From Lewinellaceae bacterium (GTDB taxonomy: Bacteria > Bacteroidota > Bacteroidia > Chitinophagales > Saprospiraceae), in NCBI GenBank assembly GCA_016712415.1, contig JADJRC010000034.1:1-45583 (forward strand): 45,583 bases of DNA, read 5' to 3'. Within the stretch, counting starts at the first letter, position 1. Each line of letters opens with the position of its first letter. Below, in pieces: positions 1 through 7,354 of this stretch. A program made the translations under genes and the position numbers. Under the pieces are notes generated by a model. The model ran no database searches, was not told where the DNA came from, and saw nothing but the letters and a program-made list of their open reading frames with translations.

Positions 1-370
1 CCGTCGGGGAGGCGTTTCGCAGCAGCGATGATTTTTCGTTGACGATTTGTCGTGCCTTGAAAATATCGGTATTCCACTCGAATTCTATCCAGACAATCGA
101 GATGCCCGCCGACGAGGACGAGCGCACCCGGCGCACGTTGGTCGCCCCGTTCACGGCGGTTTCGAGCGGGAAAGTGACCAGTTTTTCGACCTCCTCCGGT
201 GCCATGCCGTGCGCTTCGGTCAGCACGACGACGGTGGGGGCTGTTAAATCGGGGAATACGTCCACCTCCATCTGCGAGGCGACGTAAGAACCGAAAACGA
301 TGAGTAGCACGGTGGCTACAATCACGAGCAATCGGTTTTGAAGTGAGAAATCTATTATTTTGTTGAGCAT
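1..370 (-). CDS. CusA/CzcA-family heavy-metal RND efflux pump, N-terminal part
   Basis: This is the first 123 codons of an inner-membrane RND pump; the rest lies beyond the left window edge. The start is an ATG at 370. The N-terminus has one hydrophobic membrane segment (about residues 10-28, LLVIVATVLLIVFGSYVA), followed by the porter-domain start with VDVFPDLTAPTVVVLTEA and the HGMAPEEVEKLVTFPLE stretch. These are characteristic of the heavy-metal efflux (CusA/CzcA) subgroup of the RND family. Family members (usually a little over 1,000 residues) export Cu/Ag or Co/Zn/Cd by proton antiport together with an adaptor and an outer-membrane channel. It begins 13 nt after the adaptor gene, so the two are almost certainly co-transcribed. 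The metal specificity cannot be read from this fragment. Confidence 0.9.
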   Translation of the reverse strand, partial: MLNKIIDFSLQNRLLVIVATVLLIVFGSYVASQMEVDVFPDLTAPTVVVLTEAHGMAPEEVEKLVTFPLETAVNGATNVRRVRSSSSAGISIVWIEFEWNTDIFKARQIVNEKSSLLRNASPT

Positions 371-383
371 TGATTTTGAGGTT

Positions 384-1924
384 TTAATGTTCATGTCCGT
401 GCGCCGGGAGCGTCCCCGAAGCGGTGGACAATTTGATTTGATAGCCACCCTTCGTCACCACCCGTTCGCCCTCAGCGATACCCGAAAGCACCTGTACGTT
501 CATGCCGTCGGATGCGCCGATTTTGAGTTCCCTTTTCTGAAAACTTTCGCCCTCTGTTTGGACGTAGGCGTAAAAAATGCCCTGTTCTTCCAGCAATGCA
601 GAAGTCGGGATGACCAATTCGGACTTCGTACCGGATTGCAAAAACACCTCGACCACCGAGCCGGGGACGAAATTGCCCACGTTGTCAATCTCGAAATGGA
701 TGGGCAAAAAAGGCGAGCCGGCCTCCGCCGATTTACCCGTCGAAACGACCCGCCCGTTCAAATTGGGGGTGCTGAAAACCTGCCCGCCGTCGGCTGTCTT
801 GAAATTGGCGGCGGTGAACGAGGCGAGTTTCGGGAAATATTTTTGGGAAACATCCGCCCGCAGCAAGAGCCGCTTGCTTTTTGAAATGGTCGCCAGCGGC
901 TGTCCTGCATGCACGAACGCCCGTTTTCGACCAACACGTTTTTCAAAAAACCTGAAATCGGGGCAGAAACCGACTGCCGGTTTTGGTTGAAGTTTTTGGA
1001 AACCGAGACGTTGGCAAGTTGCGTCTGGGCATTTTCGAGGCGGAGTTTTGCCTCCAAAAATTCCTTTTCGGAAATGATTTTATCCTTGACCAGTTCGCTT
1101 GCCCGCTCGAAATTCTTTTTGGCGGTCGCCAAATCGTTCCCGGCTTGCTGCACGGCTGCGCCCAAATTGCTCTGCACTACCTCGTTGCTTTTCACCTTGA
1201 AAAGTGTTGCACCCTTACCGACGCTCGTCCCAGACACCATATTTTTCACCGAAAAAGTAACGATACCACTGATTTGGGCGGTCAAAACGGCTTCGTCGCC
1301 CGGTGCGGCGAGGATTTGCCCGCTCGTCCGAACGACCTCCGAAAACGGCTGGATTTTCGCCGGGGCGTTGGCAAATTCGACCTTCCACGCCTGTTCTTTC
1401 AGGTAAGTGATGTCGCTGCCGCCGCCTTCGGTAGGTTCCTGTTTTTCGATAGCCGTTTTTTCGTCGGCAAAAACCTCCACGTTTTCGATGGTGATTTTGT
1501 CCGTGAAAGCCGGGGTTTTTATATCGAAAACAAGTTTGAAAACGCCGGTCTTCTCCGGGGTCATTCGCAAGCGAAAAATGCCCGGCACTTCGGGTTTGTC
1601 GGCGGTGATTGCCTGTTTTTCGCCCGTTGCCCCGACCAACGAAAGGGTAACGCTGCCTTCGCCAATGGCCTTGAACAGGTCGCCGAGTGCGGTGAAATGC
1701 GCCGCAAAACGGCTTTCTGCCCCCACAACGAGCGGCTTGAACTCCACGAAAAGTTCGGTTTTGTCGGTGTAAATGGTGTAAGCAAGGGGTTCAAGCGTTG
1801 GCTCGGCGGGCGTGATGTGGTTGCCGTCCGCATCGTGGGCATGACCACTTTCCGCACCATGCTCGTGTTTACAGCCAAACAGGATGCACAAAAGAGCCGC
1901 CAATGGCAGCATGATATTTTTCAT
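384..1924 (-). CDS. Membrane-fusion (HlyD/CusB-type) adaptor of metal efflux RND system, frameshifted
   Basis: Periplasmic adaptor linking the RND pump to the outer-membrane channel. The start is placed at the ATG at 1924 (a second ATG lies at 1927). It gives a lipoprotein signal with lipobox LFGC at residues 15-18, then a His-rich linker (HEHG, GHAHDADGNH). A beta-barrel/lipoyl region with a coiled-coil hairpin follows (about residues 210-330, alpha-helical, rich in E, K, Q and N). The C-terminus is again His-rich (PAHGHEH), which fits metal handling. The reading frame breaks at about 920-922. Upstream codons read to ...VLVENG, and the continuation AFVHAGQPLATISKSKR is in another frame. Adding one base to the CCC run (GGG on the coding strand) restores a single frame of about 513 residues. 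It is either a sequencing error or a recent inactivation. It lies between the His-rich protein gene and the pump gene. Confidence 0.87.
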
Positions 1925-2046
1925 CATTGTTGAATTTGAATGATAAAACCGCAGTCCGGCGTGGCAAGGAGCGACGACGGACAATGATTTTGAAAATGAA
2001 AACTGGGAATGGAAACCGCAGGTTTTGGCGGTTCAGAGGAAGGCGA

Positions 2047-2454
2047 TTACGCCTTCGGCGGCTGCCAGATGTCGCCCGAATAGGACGAGGAATGCCATTG
2101 CTGCGATTGGAAATTCAATGAATTGGAGACGATTTGCAGTTTTGGGAAGGCAACAATCGTGTGAAACGGCGGCAGCAAACAGGGCGTTTGCGGCGCAAGG
2201 TTATGTTGGTCGTGGTGGCGGTGCTGGAAGGGGAGATTTTCGTGTTCGGCGTGGTCTGCCTCGTGGTGTTCGTGGTCGGAATAGTGCAACTGCACAAAAT
2301 CCACGATGCTGATATTTTCCTGATGGCAGGTGAGGTGGTGGAGGAAATGGTGGAAAAATGCGCCCATTTTGAGAAGGGTCTGCATTCCCTGATTGCTCGG
2401 CGAACTGGTCGCCAAAATCTGGAAAGCAAGGATGATGGGCAGATATTTTTTCAT
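2047..2454 (-). CDS. His-rich exported protein of the metal efflux operon
   Basis: A 135-residue protein with a short basic/hydrophobic start (MKKYLPIILAFQILATSS) consistent with export. A very His-rich middle follows (FFHHFLHHLTCHQ at about residues 33-45, then HYSDHEHHEADHAEHEN and FQHRHHDQHN). No catalytic domain is recognised. The composition suggests binding of divalent metals such as Zn, Co, Ni or Cu. It is the first gene of the leftward metal-efflux operon: the adaptor starts about 120 nt downstream, and a Bacteroidota -7 element lies only a few nt upstream of its ATG. A role as periplasmic metal chaperone or sensor for the pump is inferred from position and composition only. Confidence 0.7.
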   Translation of the reverse strand: MKKYLPIILAFQILATSSPSNQGMQTLLKMGAFFHHFLHHLTCHQENISIVDFVQLHYSDHEHHEADHAEHENLPFQHRHHDQHNLAPQTPCLLPPFHTIVAFPKLQIVSNSLNFQSQQWHSSSYSGDIWQPPKA

Positions 2455-2462
2455 TTCGGAGG

Positions 2463-2470
2463 CAAAGGTA
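2463..2470 (-). promoter_or_regulatory. Candidate -7 element of the metal-efflux operon promoter
   Basis: On the minus strand this reads TACCTTTG, a match to the Bacteroidota sigma-ABfr -7 consensus TAnnTTTG. It ends 9 nt before the ATG at 2454, so transcription would start almost at the start codon, leaving a very short leader. No good TTTG -33 element is visible about 20 nt upstream, so confidence is moderate. Confidence 0.45.
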
Positions 2471-2529
2471 GTTGATTGAGCGTTCTATTCATTTTATCAT
2501 TTTTTGCCTCGGGTTGTTTTATTCTTATT

Positions 2530-2597
2530 GCACTGACGTGTGTGGAGGCGCAGTGTCGACGTTAGGAGGCATTGTCGTACTCCACGGTGTTAGCTGC
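2530..2597. repeat. Imperfect inverted repeat downstream of the propeller gene, attC-like
   Basis: On the plus strand the left end GCACTGAC...GTGGA pairs imperfectly with the right end TCCAC...GTTAGCTGC, and an inner CGAC/GTCG pair is present. The GTTAGCT end resembles an integron core site (GTTRRRY) with one mismatch. It lies just beyond the stop of the propeller lipoprotein gene. It could also be an ordinary decayed hairpin. Confidence 0.3.
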
Positions 2598-2609
2598 TGC
2601 CTTTTCTTC

Positions 2610-3674
2610 TTATATAGTCATTTTGATTACCGATTCTCCATCAAATTTCCAAATTCCATTTACTCCTCCAAACCAAATGTTGTCTTCTAGATCAGCGAAA
2701 ATGAATAGTATATCAGAAAAAGTTTGTCCTTTGTAGTTAAATTCAAAAAACTGTTGACCATCAAAAATGCATAAGTTTCCCATTCCTGCTCCCAGCCAAA
2801 GATTGCCATTTTTGTCTTCATAAATTGCACGAATCCGCTTATTGCAAAGACCGTCTTCAACAGAATAAGTTTTGAATGAGTTACCATCATAAAAAGTTAA
2901 TCCGCTGTTTCTATTTCCGTTAAACCCAAACAATATCTTTCCAGTCTTGTCACAGTAAATTGTTCGTACTTGGTCTTCACTTAATCCATCTTTTATCAAA
3001 AATTGTGTAAATTCTTTACCATCGAATTGACTGACTCCTCCGTGAGTCATTGAAGCAAACCATAAATTCCCTTTCTTATCTTTTCTTATAAATGGAATCC
3101 AATTGTGATATAAACTGTCTTCTTGTTTTTTGCCTATTTCTGTTAAATAGGATTTGAAGTTTTCCCCATCATATTTATAAGCACCGCCACCAGCGGTACC
3201 AATCCATAAGTTATTGTTATTATCTGTTGCTAAAGAATGTGCAGCATTTGGGCTTAGAGTGGGGTACACAGTGCTAATCCAACCTGTTGTAGTATCTTGG
3301 TATGGTAGAGGAATATTTTCAAACTGTTTTCTGTCGTATTTGGTTAAACCGTTTTGAGTTCCAAACCACATATTATTTTTATGGTCCGAGGTAATGGAAT
3401 AGACTTGGTTACTGCTCAATCCGTTTTTCTCGGTATAGTTTTTAAATGCTTTTCCATCATAATGAAATATACCACCGCCATTACTGCTAAACCAAATAGT
3501 ACCGTCTTTGTCGAGATAAGCATTTGAAAATCCATTCTCAGGAACCGGTATTTTGACCATTTCTGAACCTTTCTCAGCCTGGAGAGATTGTTTTTCTTTT
3601 TTTACTTGTCCGTAACAAGAAATAACAGTCGAAGCCAAAATCGTTATAAATATATTTTTTATTAATCGTGTCAT
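2610..3674 (-). CDS. Two-component-regulator-propeller (Reg_prop) repeat lipoprotein
   Basis: A 354-residue protein starting at the ATG at 3674 (MTRLIKNIFITILAST); a longer frame upstream is unlikely to be translated. The signal peptide ends in VISC, a probable lipobox. The rest is a series of about 40-50-residue blades with the pattern D-K-x-G-x-(I/L)-W-F-(S/G/A)...(Y/F)-D-G-x-x-F (for example DKDGTIWFSSNGGG, DHKNNMWFGTQNGL, DNNNNLWIGTAGGG). These are Reg_prop repeats that fold as a beta-propeller. In hybrid two-component sensors this is the extracellular domain; here no kinase or membrane domain follows, so it is a stand-alone surface or periplasmic lipoprotein of unknown ligand. Codon use is AT-richer than in the flanking genes, consistent with acquisition. 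Confidence 0.85.
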   Translation of the reverse strand: MTRLIKNIFITILASTVISCYGQVKKEKQSLQAEKGSEMVKIPVPENGFSNAYLDKDGTIWFSSNGGGIFHYDGKAFKNYTEKNGLSSNQVYSITSDHKNNMWFGTQNGLTKYDRKQFENIPLPYQDTTTGWISTVYPTLSPNAAHSLATDNNNNLWIGTAGGGAYKYDGENFKSYLTEIGKKQEDSLYHNWIPFIRKDKKGNLWFASMTHGGVSQFDGKEFTQFLIKDGLSEDQVRTIYCDKTGKILFGFNGNRNSGLTFYDGNSFKTYSVEDGLCNKRIRAIYEDKNGNLWLGAGMGNLCIFDGQQFFEFNYKGQTFSDILFIFADLEDNIWFGGVNGIWKFDGESVIKMTI

Positions 3675-3880
3675 TTCGTTTTTTGGTTTGCTGGCTAACG
3701 CAGGCTGCGAAAAAGCATCTTCCCAACGCCTCAATGCAGCGCGCCCATCCCCTGAACCACCTCCCGGCGCCACAGCACGCCAAAATTTTCCGCCACCAAA
3801 CTCCGGCTCAGGCGCTCCACCCGCCGCCAAAGGGCAAATATGTTGAAAAAAAGTAACTTTTATCCGCTTTAAAAGGCCAT

Positions 3881-4240
3881 TTATGCCATAAACCGGCTTT
3901 CATGGTGTTCCAATCGTTTTATAATCTTGCCTTCCGAGATGTTGTTTTTCTTGCTATTGTGCGCACTGATTTTTGTGCCGTCAATCGCGTCCAACTCTTT
4001 TCCAAATAATCTGGCGCCATCCAACACCTGATTGAATATCCGGAAGGTTGCTTTCAATGCCTTGCGGTGTGGTTTGATGGAACGAAAGTCGCTAATGGTA
4101 TGGTACGAGGGTTTTTGGCAGCCTATGGCATCTACGAAGGCGTCGGTCACCCGCACCATGTTGTCAGAGGCGATCATCTCGTCCAGCGGGGTAGCAAACA
4201 ACCCGAATTGTTGGCGATTTTGTCCGGTGCGGTGGGCCAT
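3881..4240 (-). pseudogene. IS1182-family transposase remnant, internally deleted and truncated
   Basis: The minus-strand frame starting MAHRTGQNRQQFGLFATPLD at 4240 matches the N-terminus typical of IS1182/DDE transposases. After ...VTDAFVDAIGCQ it jumps directly to PSYHTISDFRSIKPH, a motif normally about 50-60 residues further on (after a helix-turn-helix-like region), so an internal deletion is evident. Then come LFGKELDAIDGTKISAHNSK, containing the first catalytic Asp region (AIDGTK), and NISEGKIIKRLEHHE. The frame ends there, so the second Asp and the Glu of the catalytic triad are absent. It cannot be an active transposase. No terminal inverted repeats were recognised. It marks past insertion activity in the accessory island. 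Confidence 0.75.
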
Positions 4241-4407
4241 GTTGTTTTCGTTGGTGATGCAGCGTGGCGGCGATGGCTCAAAGATAGCTCGATTCGGCGG
4301 ATGGCAAAGCGGGGTAGGGGCTTTTTTTTCACAGTCTGACGTGAGCACTGCTTGCGTGGCCGCGCTTAGTCGGACATGAAAAGCAGTGCATTGATGGGCG
4401 GATTATT

Positions 4408-5250
4408 TCATTGTCGTGCTTCTATTGTCCATTCTTGCACAATTACAGGTACTCTTTCGATGATTTCCCTGCCAAACAATGCCTCAGTCAGCAAACCCAT
4501 GTGAAGCATATCGCAAATCCGACACAAATATGATCTACCCTTCGTCCACCAAGTAAAATAATCATCTACCATAAGATAATGACGTATATTTCTGTTGGTG
4601 AATGTACGTACTTCATCAAGTTCATATCCATCTAAAAGCGTTTCGTAAACTCCATCGGCAACCCTGCTTCCAAAAGTTGTTGTGTAGTAATATTCCTTTA
4701 TTTCCCAAATCGCTATTGGATTTACCGTAGTCGGGAATGCTCCGTCAACTCTCCTCGATAGGCTTCTTATCGGGAAATTTCTTTCCGTGAAAGAAGTTAA
4801 TGATTTAGGGTCAAAATCACAGGAAAGTCCGTTCAAATTGGCTTCAATCAAAATGTTTATCATTCCGGTGAAGAAGGCTGGTGCTTTTTTATCTCCTTTC
4901 TGTTTATTCATGGGAATGGGGCAATTTGGTTCATATTTGCGTTTCAGGTCGTTAAACAGCATCTCCGCTTCATCCTTATTCATCAAATTGGGTTCAACAA
5001 AATCATTCAGAACACTTGCCCGATACTCAAAGTAACCTAACAAGTCTTCTCCCTATTTGGTCAAGTTATTTGAGCCGATAATCTTGCCAGTATCAAGGCC
5101 AAGCCCGTCAAAAGCAATTTTAATCTGTTGGTGATTAGGCACTTTAATCTTTGATGTTTCTCTTTCGGTATATCCGACCTTTTGGCTTATCAGTTTCACA
5201 TTAGCCCAAAATTCGAGCGATTTGTTCAAGTATTTTTGCTCTGCTATCAT
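4408..5250 (-). pseudogene. Type II restriction endonuclease-like gene (PD-(D/E)xK) with in-frame amber codon
   Basis: One minus-strand frame of 281 codons runs from the ATG at 5250, which overlaps the controller gene stop as ATGA, to the stop at 4408. Codon 66 (5053-5055) is TAG, and the same frame continues directly with GEDLLGYFEYRASVLNDFVE, so this is one gene with a nonsense codon and not two genes. A TGG-to-TAG change would explain it. The C-terminal part has RRVDGAF...(about 10)...IWEIKEYYY. This gives a plausible PD-(D/E)xK nuclease site at D169, E183 and K185 (full-length numbering), followed by TTTFGSRVADGVYE. Position beside an XRE controller and a divergent D12 methyltransferase supports restriction enzyme function. 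The recognition site is unknown. If the TAG is real, only a TTG-started fragment from 5043 could be made. Confidence 0.65.
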
Positions 5251-5495
5251 GTTTTTGACAACCTATTTTCCAACTCTATTGTGAAATCAATCAAATTTGT
5301 ACCTAATTTGATTAATATCGAATGTAATTCTACTAAATCAAGCCGTCGTTCGCCGCTCTCATACTTACTGACAAACGATTGAGGCTCATCCAGCAGCATG
5401 GCTAAATCTAACTGCTTGAGTCCTTTTGCCGTTCTGAGTTGGTACAACATATCGGCGATTATTTTATGCTCGTTGCTTTTAATCGACTTTTCCAC
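5247..5495 (-). CDS. XRE-family HTH controller (C) protein of the restriction-modification system
   Basis: A small HTH regulator. I favour the GTG start at 5495 (VEKSIKSNEHKIIADMLYQL, 82 residues). A TTG at 5531 would add 12 residues but would lie upstream of the predicted transcription start. Residues from about 12 on form a classic HTH_3/XRE fold: MLYQLRTAKGLKQLDLAMLL, then DEPQSFVSKYESGERRLDL and ELHSILIKLG. The -7 element ends 4 nt upstream of the GTG, so the mRNA would be leaderless, a known feature of several C genes. The stop overlaps the endonuclease ATG (ATGA), indicating translational coupling. By analogy with C proteins it would bind the repeats at 5507-5532 and delay endonuclease expression until methylation is established. 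Confidence 0.78.
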   Translation of the reverse strand: MEKSIKSNEHKIIADMLYQLRTAKGLKQLDLAMLLDEPQSFVSKYESGERRLDLVELHSILIKLGTNLIDFTIELENRLSKT

Positions 5496-5499
5496 AGTG

Positions 5500-5532
5500 C
5501 AAAAATAATATCCCAAAAAGGAATATCCCAAA
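5500..5532 (-). promoter_or_regulatory. Promoter of the controller-endonuclease operon
   Basis: On the minus strand TTTG (5532-5529) is followed after 21 nt by TATTTTTG (5507-5500), which matches the Bacteroidota consensus TTTG-N19-21-TAnnTTTG. The predicted transcription start falls at about 5495-5493, at the GTG start codon of the controller gene. It overlaps the direct repeats at 5507-5532. Confidence 0.55.
5507..5532. promoter_or_regulatory. Candidate C-box operator: two direct AATATCCCAAA repeats
   Basis: The 11-bp sequence AATATCCCAAA occurs twice, at 5507-5517 and 5522-5532, with a 15-bp period. The second copy is part of the near-palindrome GGAATATCCC. The repeats cover the region between the -7 and -33 elements of the leftward C promoter and abut the -33 TTTG of the rightward methyltransferase promoter. 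This is where a controller protein would have to bind to activate or repress both. Binding is inferred. Confidence 0.5.
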
Positions 5533-5564
5533 TTTGGATTTTGACATACTTTTTTCTACCTTTG
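5533..5564 (+). promoter_or_regulatory. Promoter of the DNA methyltransferase gene
   Basis: TTTG (5533-5536), exactly 20 nt, then TACCTTTG (5557-5564): a full match to the Bacteroidota promoter consensus. The methyltransferase ATG at 5581 lies 16 nt downstream, so the leader would be about 10 nt. Confidence 0.6.
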
Positions 5565-5580
5565 CCCTAAAATTTGTAAT

Positions 5581-6452
5581 ATGCAGTTGACAATCGAAAA
5601 CCTGTACAATACATACTATCCCCCAAATCTCAACTCTTAAAATGGGTAGGAAATAAACAGAAATTTGCCGCCGAGATCACCAGATTTTTTCCTGTCGAAC
5701 ATGGTCGGTTTTTTGAGCCATTTCTCGGTAGTGGGGCCATCTTGGCGACTGTTTCGCCAAGGAGCGGCTTAGGCTCAGATACTTTTGGGCCGTTAATGGA
5801 AATATGGATTATGTTAAAAAACAATCCTAAAACTCTCATAGACTGGTATGCAGAAAGATACTACTTAATAGAAGCAAAGACTAAGGAAGAAGCATACGCA
5901 GAAGTGCTGTATTCATATAACGCTAACCCCAATGGCGCAGATTTTTTATTTTTGACAAGATCGTGCTATGGTGGTATTGTTCGCTTTAGGAAGAAAGATG
6001 GCTATATGTCAACTCCATGTGGAGTGCATGACCCAATTTCAGTAGAAAGTTTTTCAAAAAGAGTTATGGAATGGAAAAATCGTTTAAAGCACGTTGATTT
6101 TCAACACTGTGATTATAAATACGCATTTAATGAGGCCAAGTCAGGCGATATGATTTATTGTGATCCCCCATATTCACACAGCCAGTCTATATTGTATGGT
6201 GCACAAGATTTTAAACTTTCAGAATTATTATATGAAATATCAATAGCCAAAGAACGAGGGGTTAAAGTTGCACTCAGTATTGATGGTCAAAAAAAATCTG
6301 GAAATTATATCTGTGACCTTCCAATTCCGGATAATTTATTCAACAATGAGATATATATTGACTGTGGGCGTTCTATGCTACGACGATTTCAACGCGAAGG
6401 TGAAACATTAGAAGACGATCAGGTATCGGATCGGTTATTGCTTTCATATTAA
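5581..6452 (+). CDS. D12-class DNA adenine N6-methyltransferase (type II modification enzyme), frameshifted
   Basis: Dam/D12-family enzyme transferring a methyl group from S-adenosylmethionine to adenine N6. The first frame (ATG at 5581, MQLTIENLYNTYYPP) stops after 19 codons. The proper continuation KSQLLKWVGNKQKFA is in another frame. One extra C in the CCCCC run at 5620-5624 joins them into about 290 residues. Motifs are KWVGNKQKFA, FFEPFLGSGAI (SAM-binding motif I, FxGxG type) and the catalytic DPPYSHSQ (DPPY, motif IV), followed by a C-terminus ending GETLEDDQVSDRLLLSY. The gene is divergent from the controller-endonuclease pair and has its own promoter. If the missing C is an assembly error, this is a complete modification enzyme; if real, the start lost its conserved N-terminus and the enzyme is probably dead. 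Confidence 0.83.
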
Positions 6453-6492
6453 ATATTTATATTTTATTGTCCCGCCCATCTAACGCACTCCC

Positions 6493-6547
6493 GCACCCTA
6501 ACGAATAATCAAAAGACGAAGTACGGATTCCGATTATTCGTTGGTGC
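6493..6547. repeat. Inverted repeat downstream of the methyltransferase gene
   Basis: GCACC (6493-6497) plus AACGAATAATC (6500-6510) pair exactly with GATTATTCGTT (6532-6542) and GGTGC (6543-6547), with a 2-nt bulge and a 21-nt loop. An outer weaker match extends it: ATCTAACGCAC at 6478-6488 against GTGCGTTTATG at 6544-6554. It has no T-run, so it may be a transcript-end hairpin or an attC-like recombination site (ATCTAAC fits RYYYAAC; the right end GTTTATG fits the core poorly). Confidence 0.55.
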
Positions 6548-6567
6548 GTTTATGCCCGCTATAACTG

Positions 6568-6609
6568 CAACGCCCTTACCGCCGGATTTTTCCGGTGATA
6601 AGGGCGTTG
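6568..6609. repeat. Strong hairpin (inverted repeat)
   Basis: CAACGCCCTTA (6568-6578) pairs exactly with TAAGGGCGTTG (6599-6609). An inner CCGG/CCGG pair (6582-6585 with 6592-6595) surrounds a T-rich loop. It may terminate the methyltransferase transcript, though only a weak T-stretch follows. Confidence 0.55.
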
Positions 6610-7295
6610 TATTTGGTCTATTACGTTGAAGTCGTGTCAAGCGGGAATATATTACTCCGTACAAATATAGCCGTGTATCCCGAATAAACAAATGCCCGGG
6701 CAAAATTTTCGGCACGTTTGCTACTCCCATACCACAAGTATCATAAAAATGTATATGATACACGCTCTGCACGTCCTGAAGTCAAAAAAATGAACGCGTG
6801 CAGATATGCCAGCGTTCATCAAACAAACCCTCCCGAGGTTTGAAGCGTTGGTTAGAATTCGTATCGGTAATTGGTTGGTCCTTTTGCCTTGCCCTTTCGA
6901 AAAAAGACTTGAGAGCGTGCCCTCTCCTTCCCCATCCAAATAGGCTGCTGAATCTCCGAACCCGCCAAATACCGCTCATCGGTCGCAACAGTTCAATAAA
7001 CGCCAGATGACCCTTCCGGTACAGCCGGACGGAACACCCAGGCAAAAACCTCCCAACCGCTTTAGCGATATATCCCGGTCATTGCTCAGGGTATTGGCAG
7101 TCGGGTTCATAACCTTCAATTTTAATGCAAAAATAAGGATTTTTGAGTTTACAACGATGTGCTGGTTTCTGGAGGTGGATGAATGAACAAACAACCAATT
7201 ATACAGCCTCAAAGTTTCCGGTTTACGCAGTTGCGCGATACCAGGCTGCCTTCCTTCCTTCCAAATGCCTCGCTCTGACTTTCCCTTTTTCACCA

Positions 7296-7334
7296 ATAAA
7301 AAAGACCTATAAGGTTTTCAAAACCTTATAGGTC
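7296..7334 (-). terminator. Rho-independent terminator of giant protein gene 1
   Basis: AGACCTATAAGGTTT (7303-7317) and AAACCTTATAGGTCT (7320-7334) form a 15-bp perfect stem with a 2-nt turn. On the minus strand the stem is followed by CTTTTTTATT. It lies about 20 nt beyond the stop of the leftward giant gene. Confidence 0.85.
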
Positions 7335-7354
7335 TGTATATTATAAATTAAATT

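Larger units (their letters stand above)
6453..7295. other. Non-coding stretch with hairpins, no convincing gene
   Basis: About 840 bases between the methyltransferase stop and the terminator of the giant protein gene. Short open frames exist on both strands but have no recognisable domains, no plausible composition and mutually overlap, so none is annotated. It contains two strong inverted repeats near its left end and a 25-bp segment (6696-6720) that recurs at 20779-20807. Confidence 0.6.

Noticed and set aside
360..1933. Long plus-strand open frames opposite the adaptor gene
   Set aside because: They are antisense shadows of a GC-rich coding gene; no domain is recognisable, whereas the minus-strand frames show adaptor motifs and a lipobox.
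3731..3850. Open minus-strand frame upstream of the propeller gene (ending ...EVVQGMGALH)
   Set aside because: It lacks a start codon after the preceding stop and is under 40 codons; at most a gene remnant, too little to name.
6782..7296. Minus-strand frames of 87-106 codons in the 6453-7340 gap
   Set aside because: They overlap each other in different frames, have no recognised motif and no plausible promoter.
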